In this document: positions 1-7,934 of the stretch, one piece after another | Layout of the letters: each line of letters opens with the position of its first letter | Numbering within the stretch: position 1 is the first letter of the stretch | NCBI GenBank assembly: GCA_964576715.1 | Contig: CAZNWE010000001.1 | Span: 45,300 to 109,299 of the forward strand | Reading direction: 5' to 3' | From: SLRI01 sp964576715 | GTDB lineage: Bacteria > Pseudomonadota > Alphaproteobacteria > Geminicoccales > Geminicoccaceae | Length of the DNA stretch: 64,000 bases | Made by a program: the position numbers and the translations under genes | Notes under the pieces: generated by a model | What the model saw: the letters and a program-made list of their open reading frames with translations, nothing else | Databases searched by the model: none | What the model was told of the DNA's origin: nothing

Positions 1-693
1 GACGGGGCCGAGCGGTTCCTTGGAGATCGTTTCGGGGAGGATGACGTAGGCGTCGGGGTCCGGCGCGTCGTTGGCGATAATCGCCGCCAGACCGGACTTG
101 TCGGTGGTGTAGACTTGGCAGCGGCCGGCGAAGAACGCCTCGAGCGACTGCGCCAGATCCTCGATGACGACGCCGGTGAACTCCATGTTGTTGGCACGGA
201 AGTAGTCGGCGAGGTTGAGCTCGGTCGTGGTGCCCGGCTGCACGCAGACCTCGGCCCCGTCGAGTTCGAGCGCACTCTGCACGCCGAGATCGGCGGGCAC
301 CATGAAGCCCTGGCCGTCGTAGAACGTCACACCGGCGAAGGTGAGGCCCAAGGACGCGTCGCGGGTCAACGTCCACGTCGTGTTGCGGGAGAGAATATCC
401 ACCTCGCCCGACTGCAGGGCGGTGAAGCGCTGCTGCGCGCTCAAGGGCGTGAACTCGACGGCTTGGGCGTCACCGAACAGGGCGGCGGCCAGGGCCCGGC
501 AATAGTCGACGTCGAGCCCGGTCCAGTTGCCCTGGGCGTCGGCGAGCGAGAAGCCGGCGAGGCCGGTGCTCACGCCGCAACGCAGCTCGCCGCGTTCCAT
601 GATCGCGTCGAGCGTGGGGCCGGCTTGGGCCTGCGTGGCGACCGAGCTGATTGCGACAAGGGCGGCTCCGGCGAAAAGATGGGAGAAGCGCAT
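1..693 (-). CDS. aapJ: General L-amino acid ABC transporter substrate-binding protein (5' part only)
   Basis: This is a periplasmic binding protein of the AapJ/BztA family, which delivers polar amino acids to an AapQMP-type permease. The ATG at 693 is preceded by an AGGAAGG ribosome-binding site. A signal peptide (MRFSHLFAGAALVAISSVA, cleaved near AQA) is followed by RGELRCGVSTGLAGFSLAD and a FTALQSGEVDILSRNTTWT segment typical of AapJ. The window edge cuts the gene after 231 codons, whereas the family is about 340 residues long. The permease and ATPase genes would lie beyond the left edge. Divergent metC is 286 bp away, and I recall the same adjacency in rhizobia. Three palindromes between the two genes are possible control sites. 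Confidence 0.9.
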   Translation of the reverse strand, partial: MRFSHLFAGAALVAISSVATQAQAGPTLDAIMERGELRCGVSTGLAGFSLADAQGNWTGLDVDYCRALAAALFGDAQAVEFTPLSAQQRFTALQSGEVDILSRNTTWTLTRDASLGLTFAGVTFYDGQGFMVPADLGVQSALELDGAEVCVQPGTTTELNLADYFRANNMEFTGVVIEDLAQSLEAFFAGRCQVYTTDKSGLAAIIANDAPDPDAYVILPETISKEPLGPV

Positions 694-716
694 CGGTGTC
701 CTTCCTCTGCTTGGGT

Positions 717-754
717 GTGCCAATGCCTGGACCGTACGGTCCAGGCATTGGCAC
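717..754. promoter_or_regulatory. Perfect 38-bp palindrome upstream of aapJ
   Basis: Both arms of 19 nt (starting GTGCCAATGCCTGGACC) are exactly complementary with no spacer. It lies 23 nt before the aapJ start codon, so it may be in the aapJ leader RNA or be an operator. No T-run follows on either strand, so it does not look like a standard intrinsic terminator. The function is unknown. Confidence 0.6.
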
Positions 755-825
755 CTGCGGTTCGTACTGATCCCCAAGGATAGCCACGGGCCGACAGAAA
801 AGCCAACCCGGTTGTGCATAGCCTG

Positions 826-838
826 TGAGCATTGCTCA
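826..838. promoter_or_regulatory. Palindromic operator candidate 1 (TGAGCA-T-TGCTCA)
   Basis: This 13-bp perfect palindrome has a single central base. It shares the core TGARCATTGYTCA with the palindrome at 926-940, and the centres are 101 bp apart. Both lie between divergent aapJ and metC, which suggests two sites for one dimeric regulator. The regulator is not identifiable from this window. Confidence 0.45.
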
Positions 839-925
839 TGGTTTGTGCAGTGCAAGGTATCGGTTGCACGGATTTCGCGCACAAATGATGCGTGGTGGTA
901 CAATTGAACGCGTGGTATTGCCGCT

Positions 926-940
926 TTGAACATTGTTCAA
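926..940. promoter_or_regulatory. Palindromic operator candidate 2 (TTGAACA-T-TGTTCAA)
   Basis: This 15-bp perfect palindrome lies 39 bp before the preferred metC start. It is related to the 826-838 site by two compensating changes, one in each arm, so symmetry is kept. It argues against starting metC at the TTG at 926, which would lie inside the operator. Confidence 0.45.
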
Positions 941-979
941 GCGGCGGTGTCATCACCGCTTTCGGACGCTCACCCTGCC

Positions 980-2140
980 ATGCATGACCAGACCCGCGTC
1001 ACCACCCTCGGCCGCGCGCCGGATAAGCACCATGGGATCGTCAACCCGCCGGTCCACCACGCCTCGACCATCCTCTTTCCGTCGCTCGACGCTTTGGAGG
1101 CGCCGCGCCGCCCGGACGGCTACTACTACGGCCGCTACGGCACGCCGACGACCCGGGCGCTGACCGACGCCGTTGCGGCGCTCGAGGGGGGGCACAGCGG
1201 CTTTGCTGTCTCCAGCGGCAAGAACGCCATTACCATGGTGCTGATGGGGCTGACCAAGGCTGGCGACCACGTGCTGATCACCGACAATGCCTATCAGCCG
1301 ACCCGCGACACGGCATCCCGCGTGCTCGGGCGTTTCGGCGTCGAGATCGACTTCTACGATCCGCGGATCGGCGCCGGCATTGCCGAGCTCTTTCGTCCCA
1401 ACACCCGCCTCGTCTTCGTCGAGAGCCCGGGCTCGCTGACCTTCGAGCTGCAGGATGTGCCGGCGATCGCCGCGGCGGCGCAGGCCAGAGGGGCGGTCGT
1501 CGCCATGGACAACACCTGGGCCTCGCCGCTCTTCTGCAAGCCGTTCGCGCTCGGCGCCGACCTCAGTATCCAGGCGGTGACCAAATATATCGGCGGCCAT
1601 TCCGACCTGATGATGGGGCTGGTCTCGACCACCGCCGACCTCGAGCCGCGGCTGCGCACCGCCTTCGGCGAATTCGGTGGCGCCCCGGGTCCCGACGACT
1701 GCTATTTGGCGCTGCGCGGCCTGCGCACGCTGGCGACCAGGCTCGAGCGCCACCAGCGGAGCGCGCTTCAGGTGGCCGAGTGGCTGGCCGGGCGGCCCGA
1801 GGTCGAGCGCGTGCTCTACCCGGCGCTGCCGGACGATCCGGGCCACGCACTCTGGCGTCGCGACTGCACCGGTGCGTCGGGGCTCTTCGCCTTCCTCTTG
1901 AAGCCCGTCAGCCGTTCGGCACTCGCCGCCATGCTCGACCACATGGCGCTCTTCGGCATGGGCTTCAGCTGGGGCGGCTACGAGAGCCTGCTGATCCCGA
2001 CCAACCCTCGGCCGATCCGCACCGCGACGCCTTGGCAGGAGCCCGGCCAGCTGATGCGCATCCATGTCGGCCTCGAGCACCCCGACGACCTGATCAAGGA
2101 CCTCGAGGCCGGGCTCACCCGGCTCAGAGCGGCTTCGTAG
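980..2140 (+). CDS. metC: Cystathionine beta-lyase (Cys/Met metabolism PLP enzyme)
   Basis: This fold-type I PLP enzyme cleaves cystathionine to homocysteine, pyruvate and ammonia in methionine synthesis. The 386-residue protein carries YYYGRYGTPTT near the N-terminus, SSGKNAI, the aspartate of AMDNTWASPLF and the PLP lysine in VTKYIGGHSD (about residue 202). Its C-terminal SWGGYESLL is typical of MetC rather than of gamma-synthases. I chose the ATG at 980. An in-frame TTG at 926 would add 18 residues but coincides with a palindrome. The end overlaps the convergent tlyA gene by 17 bp. A different trans-sulfuration lyase specificity is possible. Confidence 0.88.
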   Translation: MHDQTRVTTLGRAPDKHHGIVNPPVHHASTILFPSLDALEAPRRPDGYYYGRYGTPTTRALTDAVAALEGGHSGFAVSSGKNAITMVLMGLTKAGDHVLITDNAYQPTRDTASRVLGRFGVEIDFYDPRIGAGIAELFRPNTRLVFVESPGSLTFELQDVPAIAAAAQARGAVVAMDNTWASPLFCKPFALGADLSIQAVTKYIGGHSDLMMGLVSTTADLEPRLRTAFGEFGGAPGPDDCYLALRGLRTLATRLERHQRSALQVAEWLAGRPEVERVLYPALPDDPGHALWRRDCTGASGLFAFLLKPVSRSALAAMLDHMALFGMGFSWGGYESLLIPTNPRPIRTATPWQEPGQLMRIHVGLEHPDDLIKDLEAGLTRLRAAS

Positions 2141-2864
2141 CGCCGATCAGAAATTCCCGGTTGCCCTTGGGGCCCGTGAGCGGACTGGGCACGATGCCGA
2201 GCACCGACCAGCCCATGCTGGCTGCGAGCCAGGTTTGAACGGTGGTGCAGACCGCCTCGTGCACGGCCGGATCGCGGACCACGCCGCCCTTGCCGACCGC
2301 CTCCGGGCCGGCCTCGAACTGCGGCTTGACGAGTGCCACGAGCGCGGCCCCGGGCCGGGCCAGGGCGAGGGCCGCCGGCAGGACCGTGCGCAGGCCGATG
2401 AAGCTGGCGTCGCAGACGACGAGCGATGGTGCGGCCGGCAGCCGGTCGACGGTCAGGTGGCGGGCATTGGTCCGCTCGCGCACCACCACCCGGCGATCGT
2501 TCCTGAGTTGCCAGTCGAGCTGGCCGTGGCCGACGTCGACGGCGGTGACCCGGGCGGCACCGCGTTCGAGCAGAACCTCGGTGAAGCCCCCGGTGGACGC
2601 GCCGATATCCAGGCATTCGTGGCCGGCGGGGTCGATGGCGAAGGCGTCCAGTCCGGCGATGAGCTTGAAGGCGCCGCGGCTGACGTAGCTCGGGCCGGGG
2701 GTCTTCAGGCGAAGCTCGGTGTCGGCGGCGACGAGTGTGCCGGGCTTGTCGAGCCGCTGCTCGCCGGTGAAGACCTCGCCGGCGAGGATCAGCGCCTGCG
2801 CCTTGGCCCGGCTGGCGGCCAGGCCTCGCGCCACCATGAGCTGGTCGAGCCGCTCCCTAGCCAC
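2124..2864 (-). CDS. tlyA: TlyA family rRNA (cytidine-2'-O)-methyltransferase
   Basis: TlyA proteins 2'-O-methylate cytidines in rRNA and were once called hemolysins. The 246-residue protein starts with an S4 RNA-binding domain (RLDQLMVARGLAASRAKAQ, residues 4-60). An FtsJ-like SAM domain follows, with LDIGASTGGFTEVLLERGA as the SAM loop and SLVVCDASFIGL further on. ALVKPQFEAG and the end motif GPKGNREFL are characteristic. The start is GTG at 2864. The usual neighbour dxs is not next to it here. Its end overlaps metC tail to tail. Confidence 0.9.
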   Translation of the reverse strand: MARERLDQLMVARGLAASRAKAQALILAGEVFTGEQRLDKPGTLVAADTELRLKTPGPSYVSRGAFKLIAGLDAFAIDPAGHECLDIGASTGGFTEVLLERGAARVTAVDVGHGQLDWQLRNDRRVVVRERTNARHLTVDRLPAAPSLVVCDASFIGLRTVLPAALALARPGAALVALVKPQFEAGPEAVGKGGVVRDPAVHEAVCTTVQTWLAASMGWSVLGIVPSPLTGPKGNREFLIGATKPL

Positions 2865-2882
2865 ACGCGGGCCAGGCCTGGC

Positions 2883-3293
2883 TCAGACGTTGGCGGCGGG
2901 TTCCATGTAGACGCCGTTGATCTGCCACGTGCCGTCCGGCTGCTGCTGCATCTGGTAGTAGGCGATGACCGCGTCGCCGTCGGGACCGGTGAGGTAGACG
3001 AGCTGGGTCGGCTGTCCTCGATAGGTGATGACGGCGCCGAAGTCCACGCTGCGCGGGCGGTAGACCTGCGGATAGCCCTGCATCACCATGCGCATGAAGT
3101 TGTCCGGTGTCCGGAACAGGCTCTTGATCATCGGTGAGGCATGGGCGAAGGCGGCGGTGCCGTCGTCGCGCTGAAACGCCTCGAGCTGCGATTGGATCAC
3201 CGCCTGAAACGCGGCGCCATCGTCGTCGGCGCGCAGCGCGGCCGGGGCCGCCAGCAGGACGACCATCATCAGCACTCGAGCGACTGCAAGCAT
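2883..3293 (-). CDS. DUF4864 domain protein, exported
   Basis: This 136-residue protein starts with a signal peptide (MLAVARVLMMVVLLAAPAAL, cleaved near RAD). The rest resembles the DUF4864 family of small secreted alpha+beta proteins: FQAVIQSQLEAFQRDDG, AFAHASPMIKSLF, then FMRMVMQGYPQVY and a final QINGVYMEPA. No enzymatic residues are evident. The function is unknown. It lies 18 bp upstream of tlyA on the same strand, so the two may share a transcript. Confidence 0.75.
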   Translation of the reverse strand: MLAVARVLMMVVLLAAPAALRADDDGAAFQAVIQSQLEAFQRDDGTAAFAHASPMIKSLFRTPDNFMRMVMQGYPQVYRPRSVDFGAVITYRGQPTQLVYLTGPDGDAVIAYYQMQQQPDGTWQINGVYMEPAANV

Positions 3294-3403
3294 CCGTTGC
3301 CCTCCGGGTCATTCGCGTCCCCCGCCCAAGCCAAGTAAATGGCTGGCTGGCGCGGTCAATGGCAGCGCGGTGCGCAACGCATCTTGCCGTGATCGGGCTC
3401 GAC

Positions 3404-4423
3404 ATGACCGATCCCCCGGCTACCATCGCGGTTGATGGGCGAGGACCCTTGGCGGGGGCAGCGAGCTTGGCGGCAGGGCGCAGCGACGACGGCAATCAGG
3501 TGCGACGGGAGCCCGGCGCCTTGGCGCGGCTCGTCGACAGCGACCTTTTCTGGAGCTTCAGCCGCTCGCCGGTGACGGTCGTTGCCGCGATCGTCACGCT
3601 GCTCATCCTCCTGACCGCGGCGCTCGCCCCCTGGGTCGCGCCGCACGACCCGTTCGATCCGGCCAGCCTCAGCCTGATGAACGCCTTCATCCCGCCGGTC
3701 TGGGAGGCCGGCGGCACGCCCGAGTTCCTGCTCGGCACCGACAACCAGGGCCGCGACATGCTCTCGGCGATCATCCACGGCAGCCGCATCTCGCTCGCCG
3801 TCGGCTTCGCCGCCGTCACCCTGGCCACCGTGCTCGGCGTGGCCTTGGGCGTCTCGGCCGGCTATATCGGCGGCTGGTATGGCAGTGTCGTCATGCGCCT
3901 CGCCGACGTGCAGCTGACCATCCCGGGCATCCTCGTGGCGCTGATGGTCAACGGCGTGGCGCGCAGCGTGCTGCCCCGCGAGATGCAGGCGGAGGCCGCA
4001 ATCTGGGTGCTGATCCTGGCCATCGGCATCTCCGACTGGCCGCAATACGCGCGCCTGACCCGCGGGGCGACGATGGTCGAGAAGGGCAAGGAGTATGTGG
4101 CGGCGGCCAGGATCATCGGCATTCGCCCCTGGCGCATCATGCGGCGGCACATTCTGCCCAACGTCATGGGACCGGTCCTGGTGGTGGCGACCATCGGCCT
4201 CGCTCTGGCGATCATCACCGAGGCGACGCTCTCCTTCCTCGGGGTCGGCGTGCCACCGACCACGCCATCCTTGGGTACGTTGATCCGCATCGGCAACGAT
4301 TTCCTCTTCTCGGGTGAATGGTGGATCAGCTTCTTCCCGGCCGGCGTCCTCGTCGTCCTCGTGCTCTCGGTCAATCTGCTCGGCGACTGGCTGCGCGATG
4401 CCTTCAATCCCAAGCTGCGCTGA
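3404..4423 (+). CDS. dppC: Peptide/nickel-type ABC transporter permease (DppC/OppC family)
   Basis: This inner-membrane permease belongs to the DppC/OppC family. It has an N-terminal TM segment (VVAAIVTLLILLTAALAPWV), the family-typical periplasmic stretch ending GTDNQGRDMLSAIIHGSRIS, and further TM segments. The EAA coupling loop is seen as YVAAARIIGIRPWRIMRRHILPN. The ATG at 3404 is preferred because upstream codons read as antisense of the neighbouring gene. The two ATPase genes follow directly. The partner permease DppB and a binding protein are missing on both sides, so the transporter is incomplete as encoded here. Confidence 0.87.
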   Translation: MTDPPATIAVDGRGPLAGAASLAAGRSDDGNQVRREPGALARLVDSDLFWSFSRSPVTVVAAIVTLLILLTAALAPWVAPHDPFDPASLSLMNAFIPPVWEAGGTPEFLLGTDNQGRDMLSAIIHGSRISLAVGFAAVTLATVLGVALGVSAGYIGGWYGSVVMRLADVQLTIPGILVALMVNGVARSVLPREMQAEAAIWVLILAIGISDWPQYARLTRGATMVEKGKEYVAAARIIGIRPWRIMRRHILPNVMGPVLVVATIGLALAIITEATLSFLGVGVPPTTPSLGTLIRIGNDFLFSGEWWISFFPAGVLVVLVLSVNLLGDWLRDAFNPKLR

Positions 4424-4432
4424 GGCCGGGTC

Positions 4433-5437
4433 GTGACGGCCATCCTCGAGGTCGAGGGCCTGCGGGTCGAGATCGCGACGCGCCGCGGTCGGCTGGTGGC
4501 CGTCGACGACGTCTCGTTCACGATTCAGCCGGGCGAGGTGCTGGGTCTGGTCGGCGAATCGGGGGCCGGCAAGTCGCTGACCGGGATGGCGATCATCGGC
4601 CTGCTCGACCCGCCCGGGCAGGTCGTGGGCGGGTCGATCCGCCTGGCCGGCGCCCGCATCGACAACCTGCCCGATGCGGCGATGCGGCCGCTTCGCGGGC
4701 GCCGGATCGGCGCGATCTTCCAGGACCCGCTGACCAGCCTCAACCCGCTCTTCACGGTAGGCCAGCAGCTGATCGAGACCATCCGGACGCATTTCGATCT
4801 CGACCACCGGGCGGCCCGAGAGCGCGCCGTCCAGCTTTTGCGCGAGGTCGGCATCCCCGGCGCCGAACAGCGCCTCGGTGCCTACCCGCACGCCTTCTCG
4901 GGCGGCATGCGGCAGCGGGTGGTGATCGCCCTGGCACTCGCGGCCGAGCCCTGGCTGATCGTCGCCGACGAGCCGACCACGGCCCTCGACGTCTCGGTCC
5001 AGGCACAGATCATCCAGCTGCTGCAGCGCCTCTGCGACGAGCGTCGGGTAGCGGTCATGCTGATCACCCACGACATGGGCGTGATCGCCGAGACCGCCGA
5101 CCGGGTCGCCGTCATGTATGCCGGGCGGCTGGTCGAGATCGGCCCGGTGCGTGCGGTGGTGGGCGCGCCGCGGCATCCCTACACCAGGGGCCTGATGGGG
5201 GCCATTCCGGTGCGCGGCCGCCAGGCCGAGCGGCTGACGCAGATCGACGGCACGATGCCGCGTCTCGATCGGATACCGGCCGGTTGCGCCTTCCACCCGC
5301 GCTGCCCCGAGACCTTCGATCGCTGCCGCCGCGCGCGCCCGGACCTGCTTGATACGGGCGGCACCGGCAGCACCGCCTGCTGGCTCCAGGCGGCTGACGA
5401 CGAGCGCAGCGTCGCCGGGGGCGCCGCCGATGGCTGA
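4433..5437 (+). CDS. dppD: Peptide ABC transporter ATP-binding protein (DppD/OppD family)
   Basis: This cytoplasmic ATPase powers the DppC-type transporter. Walker A is GESGAGKSLTG, the signature is FSGGMRQRVVIALAL, and Walker B is LIVADEPTTALDV. The C-terminal oligopeptide-transporter extension contains the four-cysteine-type segment GCAFHPRCPETFDRC, which in this family can bind an iron-sulfur cluster. The start is GTG at 4433, 9 bp after dppC. Its stop overlaps the start of dppF by 8 bp, so the three genes form one operon. Confidence 0.9.
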   Translation: MTAILEVEGLRVEIATRRGRLVAVDDVSFTIQPGEVLGLVGESGAGKSLTGMAIIGLLDPPGQVVGGSIRLAGARIDNLPDAAMRPLRGRRIGAIFQDPLTSLNPLFTVGQQLIETIRTHFDLDHRAARERAVQLLREVGIPGAEQRLGAYPHAFSGGMRQRVVIALALAAEPWLIVADEPTTALDVSVQAQIIQLLQRLCDERRVAVMLITHDMGVIAETADRVAVMYAGRLVEIGPVRAVVGAPRHPYTRGLMGAIPVRGRQAERLTQIDGTMPRLDRIPAGCAFHPRCPETFDRCRRARPDLLDTGGTGSTACWLQAADDERSVAGGAADG

Positions 5438-6422
5438 ACCGCTGCTGCTCGAGGTCAGCGGCATCGCCAAGGCCTTCGACGTCTCCAGGCCCTGGCTGAG
5501 CCGCATGCTCGACCGAGAGCCCAGGCGCTATCTGCAGGCGGTGGACGAGGTCAGCTTCACCATCCGCCGTGGCGAAACGCTGGCGCTGGTCGGGGAGTCC
5601 GGCTGCGGCAAGTCGACGGTCGCCCGGCTCGTGGTCGGCCTGTTGCGCCCCGACCGCGGCACGGTCCGTCTCGGCGGCGAGGACATCACCACTGCCCGGC
5701 ACGACCGCTTTCGCCGCCGGCTGCAGATGATCTTTCAGGACCCTTATGCCAGCCTCAACCCACGCTGGCGGGTCGGCGAGGTGATCGCCGAGCCGATCGA
5801 CGCCTTCGGGCTGGCGATCGACGCCCGAGACCGCGAGGCGAGGATCGGCCGGGCGCTGACGCAGGTCGGCCTCGACCCGGCCGATGCGCAGCGCTATCCA
5901 CACGTGTTCTCGGGCGGGCAACGCCAGCGCATCTCCATCGCCAGAGCCTTGGCCGGTGAGCCCGAGTTTCTGGTCTGCGACGAGCCGACCTCGGCGCTCG
6001 ACGTCTCGGTGCAGGCGCAAATCCTGAATTTGATGAAGGAGCTGCAGCGTCGGCTGGGGCTCACTTTTCTCTTCATCAGCCACAATCTCGCCGTGGTCGA
6101 GCACATGGCCGATCAGGTCGGGGTCATGTATCTCGGACGCTTGTGCGAGATCGCCCCGGCTGCCGAACTGTTTGCGCGGCCGCGCCATCCCTACACGCGG
6201 CTGCTGCTCGAGACCATCCCGGATCTCGAGAGGGCAGGTCGCGAGCGGGTGCCGCTATCGGGCGAGGTGCCTAATCCGCTCGAACCACCGTCCGGCTGTG
6301 CCTTTCATCCGCGCTGTCCCGACGCCTTCGCCCGTTGCCGCGAGGAGCGCCCGGCGCTGCTGTCTGCGGGTGCGGCCGAGGCCGCCTGCCACGCTGTGGC
6401 CGAGCGGCGAATTGCCGCCTAG
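5430..6422 (+). CDS. dppF: Peptide ABC transporter ATP-binding protein (DppF/OppF family)
   Basis: This is the second ATPase of the dipeptide/oligopeptide-type transporter. It has Walker A GESGCGKSTVARL, the Q-loop IFQDPYASLNPRWRV, signature FSGGQRQRISIARAL, Walker B FLVCDEPTSALDV and the C-terminal SGCAFHPRCPDAFARC motif. The ATG at 5430 lies within the end of dppD. The stop codon shares a CTAG with the stop of the convergent hypothetical gene. The substrate is unknown. Confidence 0.9.
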   Translation: MAEPLLLEVSGIAKAFDVSRPWLSRMLDREPRRYLQAVDEVSFTIRRGETLALVGESGCGKSTVARLVVGLLRPDRGTVRLGGEDITTARHDRFRRRLQMIFQDPYASLNPRWRVGEVIAEPIDAFGLAIDARDREARIGRALTQVGLDPADAQRYPHVFSGGQRQRISIARALAGEPEFLVCDEPTSALDVSVQAQILNLMKELQRRLGLTFLFISHNLAVVEHMADQVGVMYLGRLCEIAPAAELFARPRHPYTRLLLETIPDLERAGRERVPLSGEVPNPLEPPSGCAFHPRCPDAFARCREERPALLSAGAAEAACHAVAERRIAA

Positions 6423-6895
6423 ACGGCCTCGCGCTGGGTCTCTTGAAGCAGGGCGAGAATGTCGTCGGTGGCGCGCTCGAGAAACCGGAGCACGCGGGCA
6501 TCGCCATAGTCGTAGAACAGGTCCTGCGGATCGCTGGAGGTCTGGCTGCGGAAGCGGTTTACGGCGAGGTCGAGCACCGCGTGGATCGAATCGAGCGAGC
6601 GCGCCGGGGTGGTCAAGAGCTCGTTCTCGAGCTCCTCGATGCGCTGGTCGAGCTGCTCGAGCTCCCGCTCGACCTCATCGAGGCCGGCGTCGGCTTCGGC
6701 ACGGCTCATCTCCTGCATCATGCCGCGGATCTCGGCCGCCGACATGCCGGCGAGCTGGAGTGGGGCGAACGCCCATTCCGGCAGGCTGCGGCGCAACCGG
6801 TCTTGCCGCTCGAGCAGGATGTCCCGGCGGCGCTGCAAGTCGCTGATCCGGCGGACCAGCAGGGTTGAATTATTGATGACTGTCATGCTCTGCAT
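6419..6895 (-). CDS. Hypothetical coiled-coil protein
   Basis: I do not recognise this 158-residue protein. It is largely helical and charged, with a predicted coiled coil around EVERELEQLDQRIEELENEL (about residues 80-100). An alpha-helical C-terminal half follows, with SIHAVLDLAVNRFR and FYDYGDARVLRFLERATDD. There is no signal peptide or TM segment, so it is probably cytoplasmic. The ATG at 6895 has a GAGG ribosome-binding site. An upstream GTG at 6901 and an ATG at 6886 are alternatives. It runs convergent to dppF with a shared CTAG stop. Confidence 0.6.
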   Translation of the reverse strand: MQSMTVINNSTLLVRRISDLQRRRDILLERQDRLRRSLPEWAFAPLQLAGMSAAEIRGMMQEMSRAEADAGLDEVERELEQLDQRIEELENELLTTPARSLDSIHAVLDLAVNRFRSQTSSDPQDLFYDYGDARVLRFLERATDDILALLQETQREAV

Positions 6896-6989
6896 CCTCA
6901 CCTCGCCAGTCGATCGTCCGCTCGACCCAGCTCACAAAGTCGGAGTGGCGACCCGTTGTTCCTCCAATAGTCATTATCCTGCATGACTG

Positions 6990-7075
6990 TCAATTGCAAC
7001 CAAGTAAAAATCGTACAGTGATTTAAATAAAAGGAGGATAAAATTTTAGGGAAATTTGATTACTTTTATTTTTGT
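6990..7075. other. AT-rich intergenic island
   Basis: This stretch is strikingly AT-rich inside GC-rich DNA. It contains AAATAAAAG (7025-7033) and its exact inverse CTTTTATTT (7063-7071), plus a strong AAGGAGG (7031-7037) that is not followed by any convincing gene. It lies between two outward-facing genes, so it probably holds their promoters. Confidence 0.5.
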
Positions 7076-7145
7076 TGGGCGAGCCGGAGTGGCGTCGTGA
7101 GGCGGCGGGCAGTTCGGGAATGGTCAGAGCGACGACAGTCTTCTA

Positions 7146-7161
7146 GCTTGCCGCGGCAAGC
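7146..7161. promoter_or_regulatory. 16-bp perfect palindrome before the DUF502 gene
   Basis: GCTTGCCGCGGCAAGC is a perfect palindrome whose last base is 23 nt before the GTG start at 7185. It could be an operator or a leader-RNA hairpin. No T-run follows. Confidence 0.4.
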
Positions 7162-7184
7162 AAGGCAGGCGGGGATGACGAACG

Positions 7185-7934
7185 GTGACCGATAATCGGG
7201 GACGGCTTTCCAGATCGGGCGGCGAGGCGTCGGGCGACGCCGGCGCCTCCAGACCGCGCTCGCTGCTGGCGCGGCTGCGCACCTATCTGTTCGCCGGGAT
7301 TGTCGTCACCGCACCGGTCAGCATCACCTTCCTGATCGTCTGGCAGTTCCTCGACTTCCTCGATTCGACGGCGAGCCGGCTGATTCCAGCACGCTACGAC
7401 CCCGCCAACTACCTGCCGTTCGGCGTACCCGGTATCGGCATCGTCCTGATGCTTGCCATCCTCACCTTCATCGGCTGGTTCGCCGCCGGCTTCGTCGGCC
7501 GCTCGCTGATGCGGATGGGCGAGCGCGTGCTCGATGCCATGCCGGTGGTTCGCACGATCTACAGTGCCCTGAAGCAGATCTTCGAGACCGTGCTGGCGGA
7601 AAGCTCGCGCTCGTTTCGCGAGGTGGTGCTGATCGAATGGCCGCGCCGCGGGGTCTGGGTGATCGGCTTCGTCACCGGGCCCTCGAAGGGCGAGATCGGC
7701 GAGCGCTTCGATGGCGCGTTCGCCAACGTCTTCATTCCGACCACGCCCAATCCGACCTCGGGCTTTCTCGTCTTCGTCCCGGAGCGTGACATCATCCGCC
7801 TCGAGATGCCCGTGGAGGACGGCATCAAGCTGGTCATCTCAGGGGGCATCGTCAGTGCCGAAAGCGTCAAGGGGTCCGGTCCCGGACCGCTCGCCGGCAC
7901 TCAGCCGGCGGCCAGGGCGCCGACCGCCTCGTAG
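7185..7934 (+). CDS. DUF502 inner-membrane protein
   Basis: DUF502 proteins are small integral membrane proteins of unknown function, common in Alphaproteobacteria. Two TM segments are visible: YLFAGIVVTAPVSITFLIVW (about residues 35-55) and GIGIVLMLAILTFIGWFAAG. They are followed by the conserved MPVVRTIYSALKQIFETVL and a soluble C-terminal domain with VLIEWPRRGVWVIGFVTG and FIPTTPNPTSGFLVFVP. The start is GTG at 7185. The 3' end overlaps the convergent recG gene by 34 bp. Confidence 0.85.
   Translation: MTDNRGRLSRSGGEASGDAGASRPRSLLARLRTYLFAGIVVTAPVSITFLIVWQFLDFLDSTASRLIPARYDPANYLPFGVPGIGIVLMLAILTFIGWFAAGFVGRSLMRMGERVLDAMPVVRTIYSALKQIFETVLAESSRSFREVVLIEWPRRGVWVIGFVTGPSKGEIGERFDGAFANVFIPTTPNPTSGFLVFVPERDIIRLEMPVEDGIKLVISGGIVSAESVKGSGPGPLAGTQPAARAPTAS

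Noticed and set aside
717..754. 38-bp palindrome as an intrinsic terminator
   Set aside because: No T-run follows on either strand, and it lies upstream of both divergent genes.
6870..6974. 34-codon minus-strand frame before the coiled-coil gene
   Set aside because: It has a weak ribosome-binding site and no recognisable feature, and it overlaps the start of the larger gene. It could be a leader peptide but the evidence is too thin.
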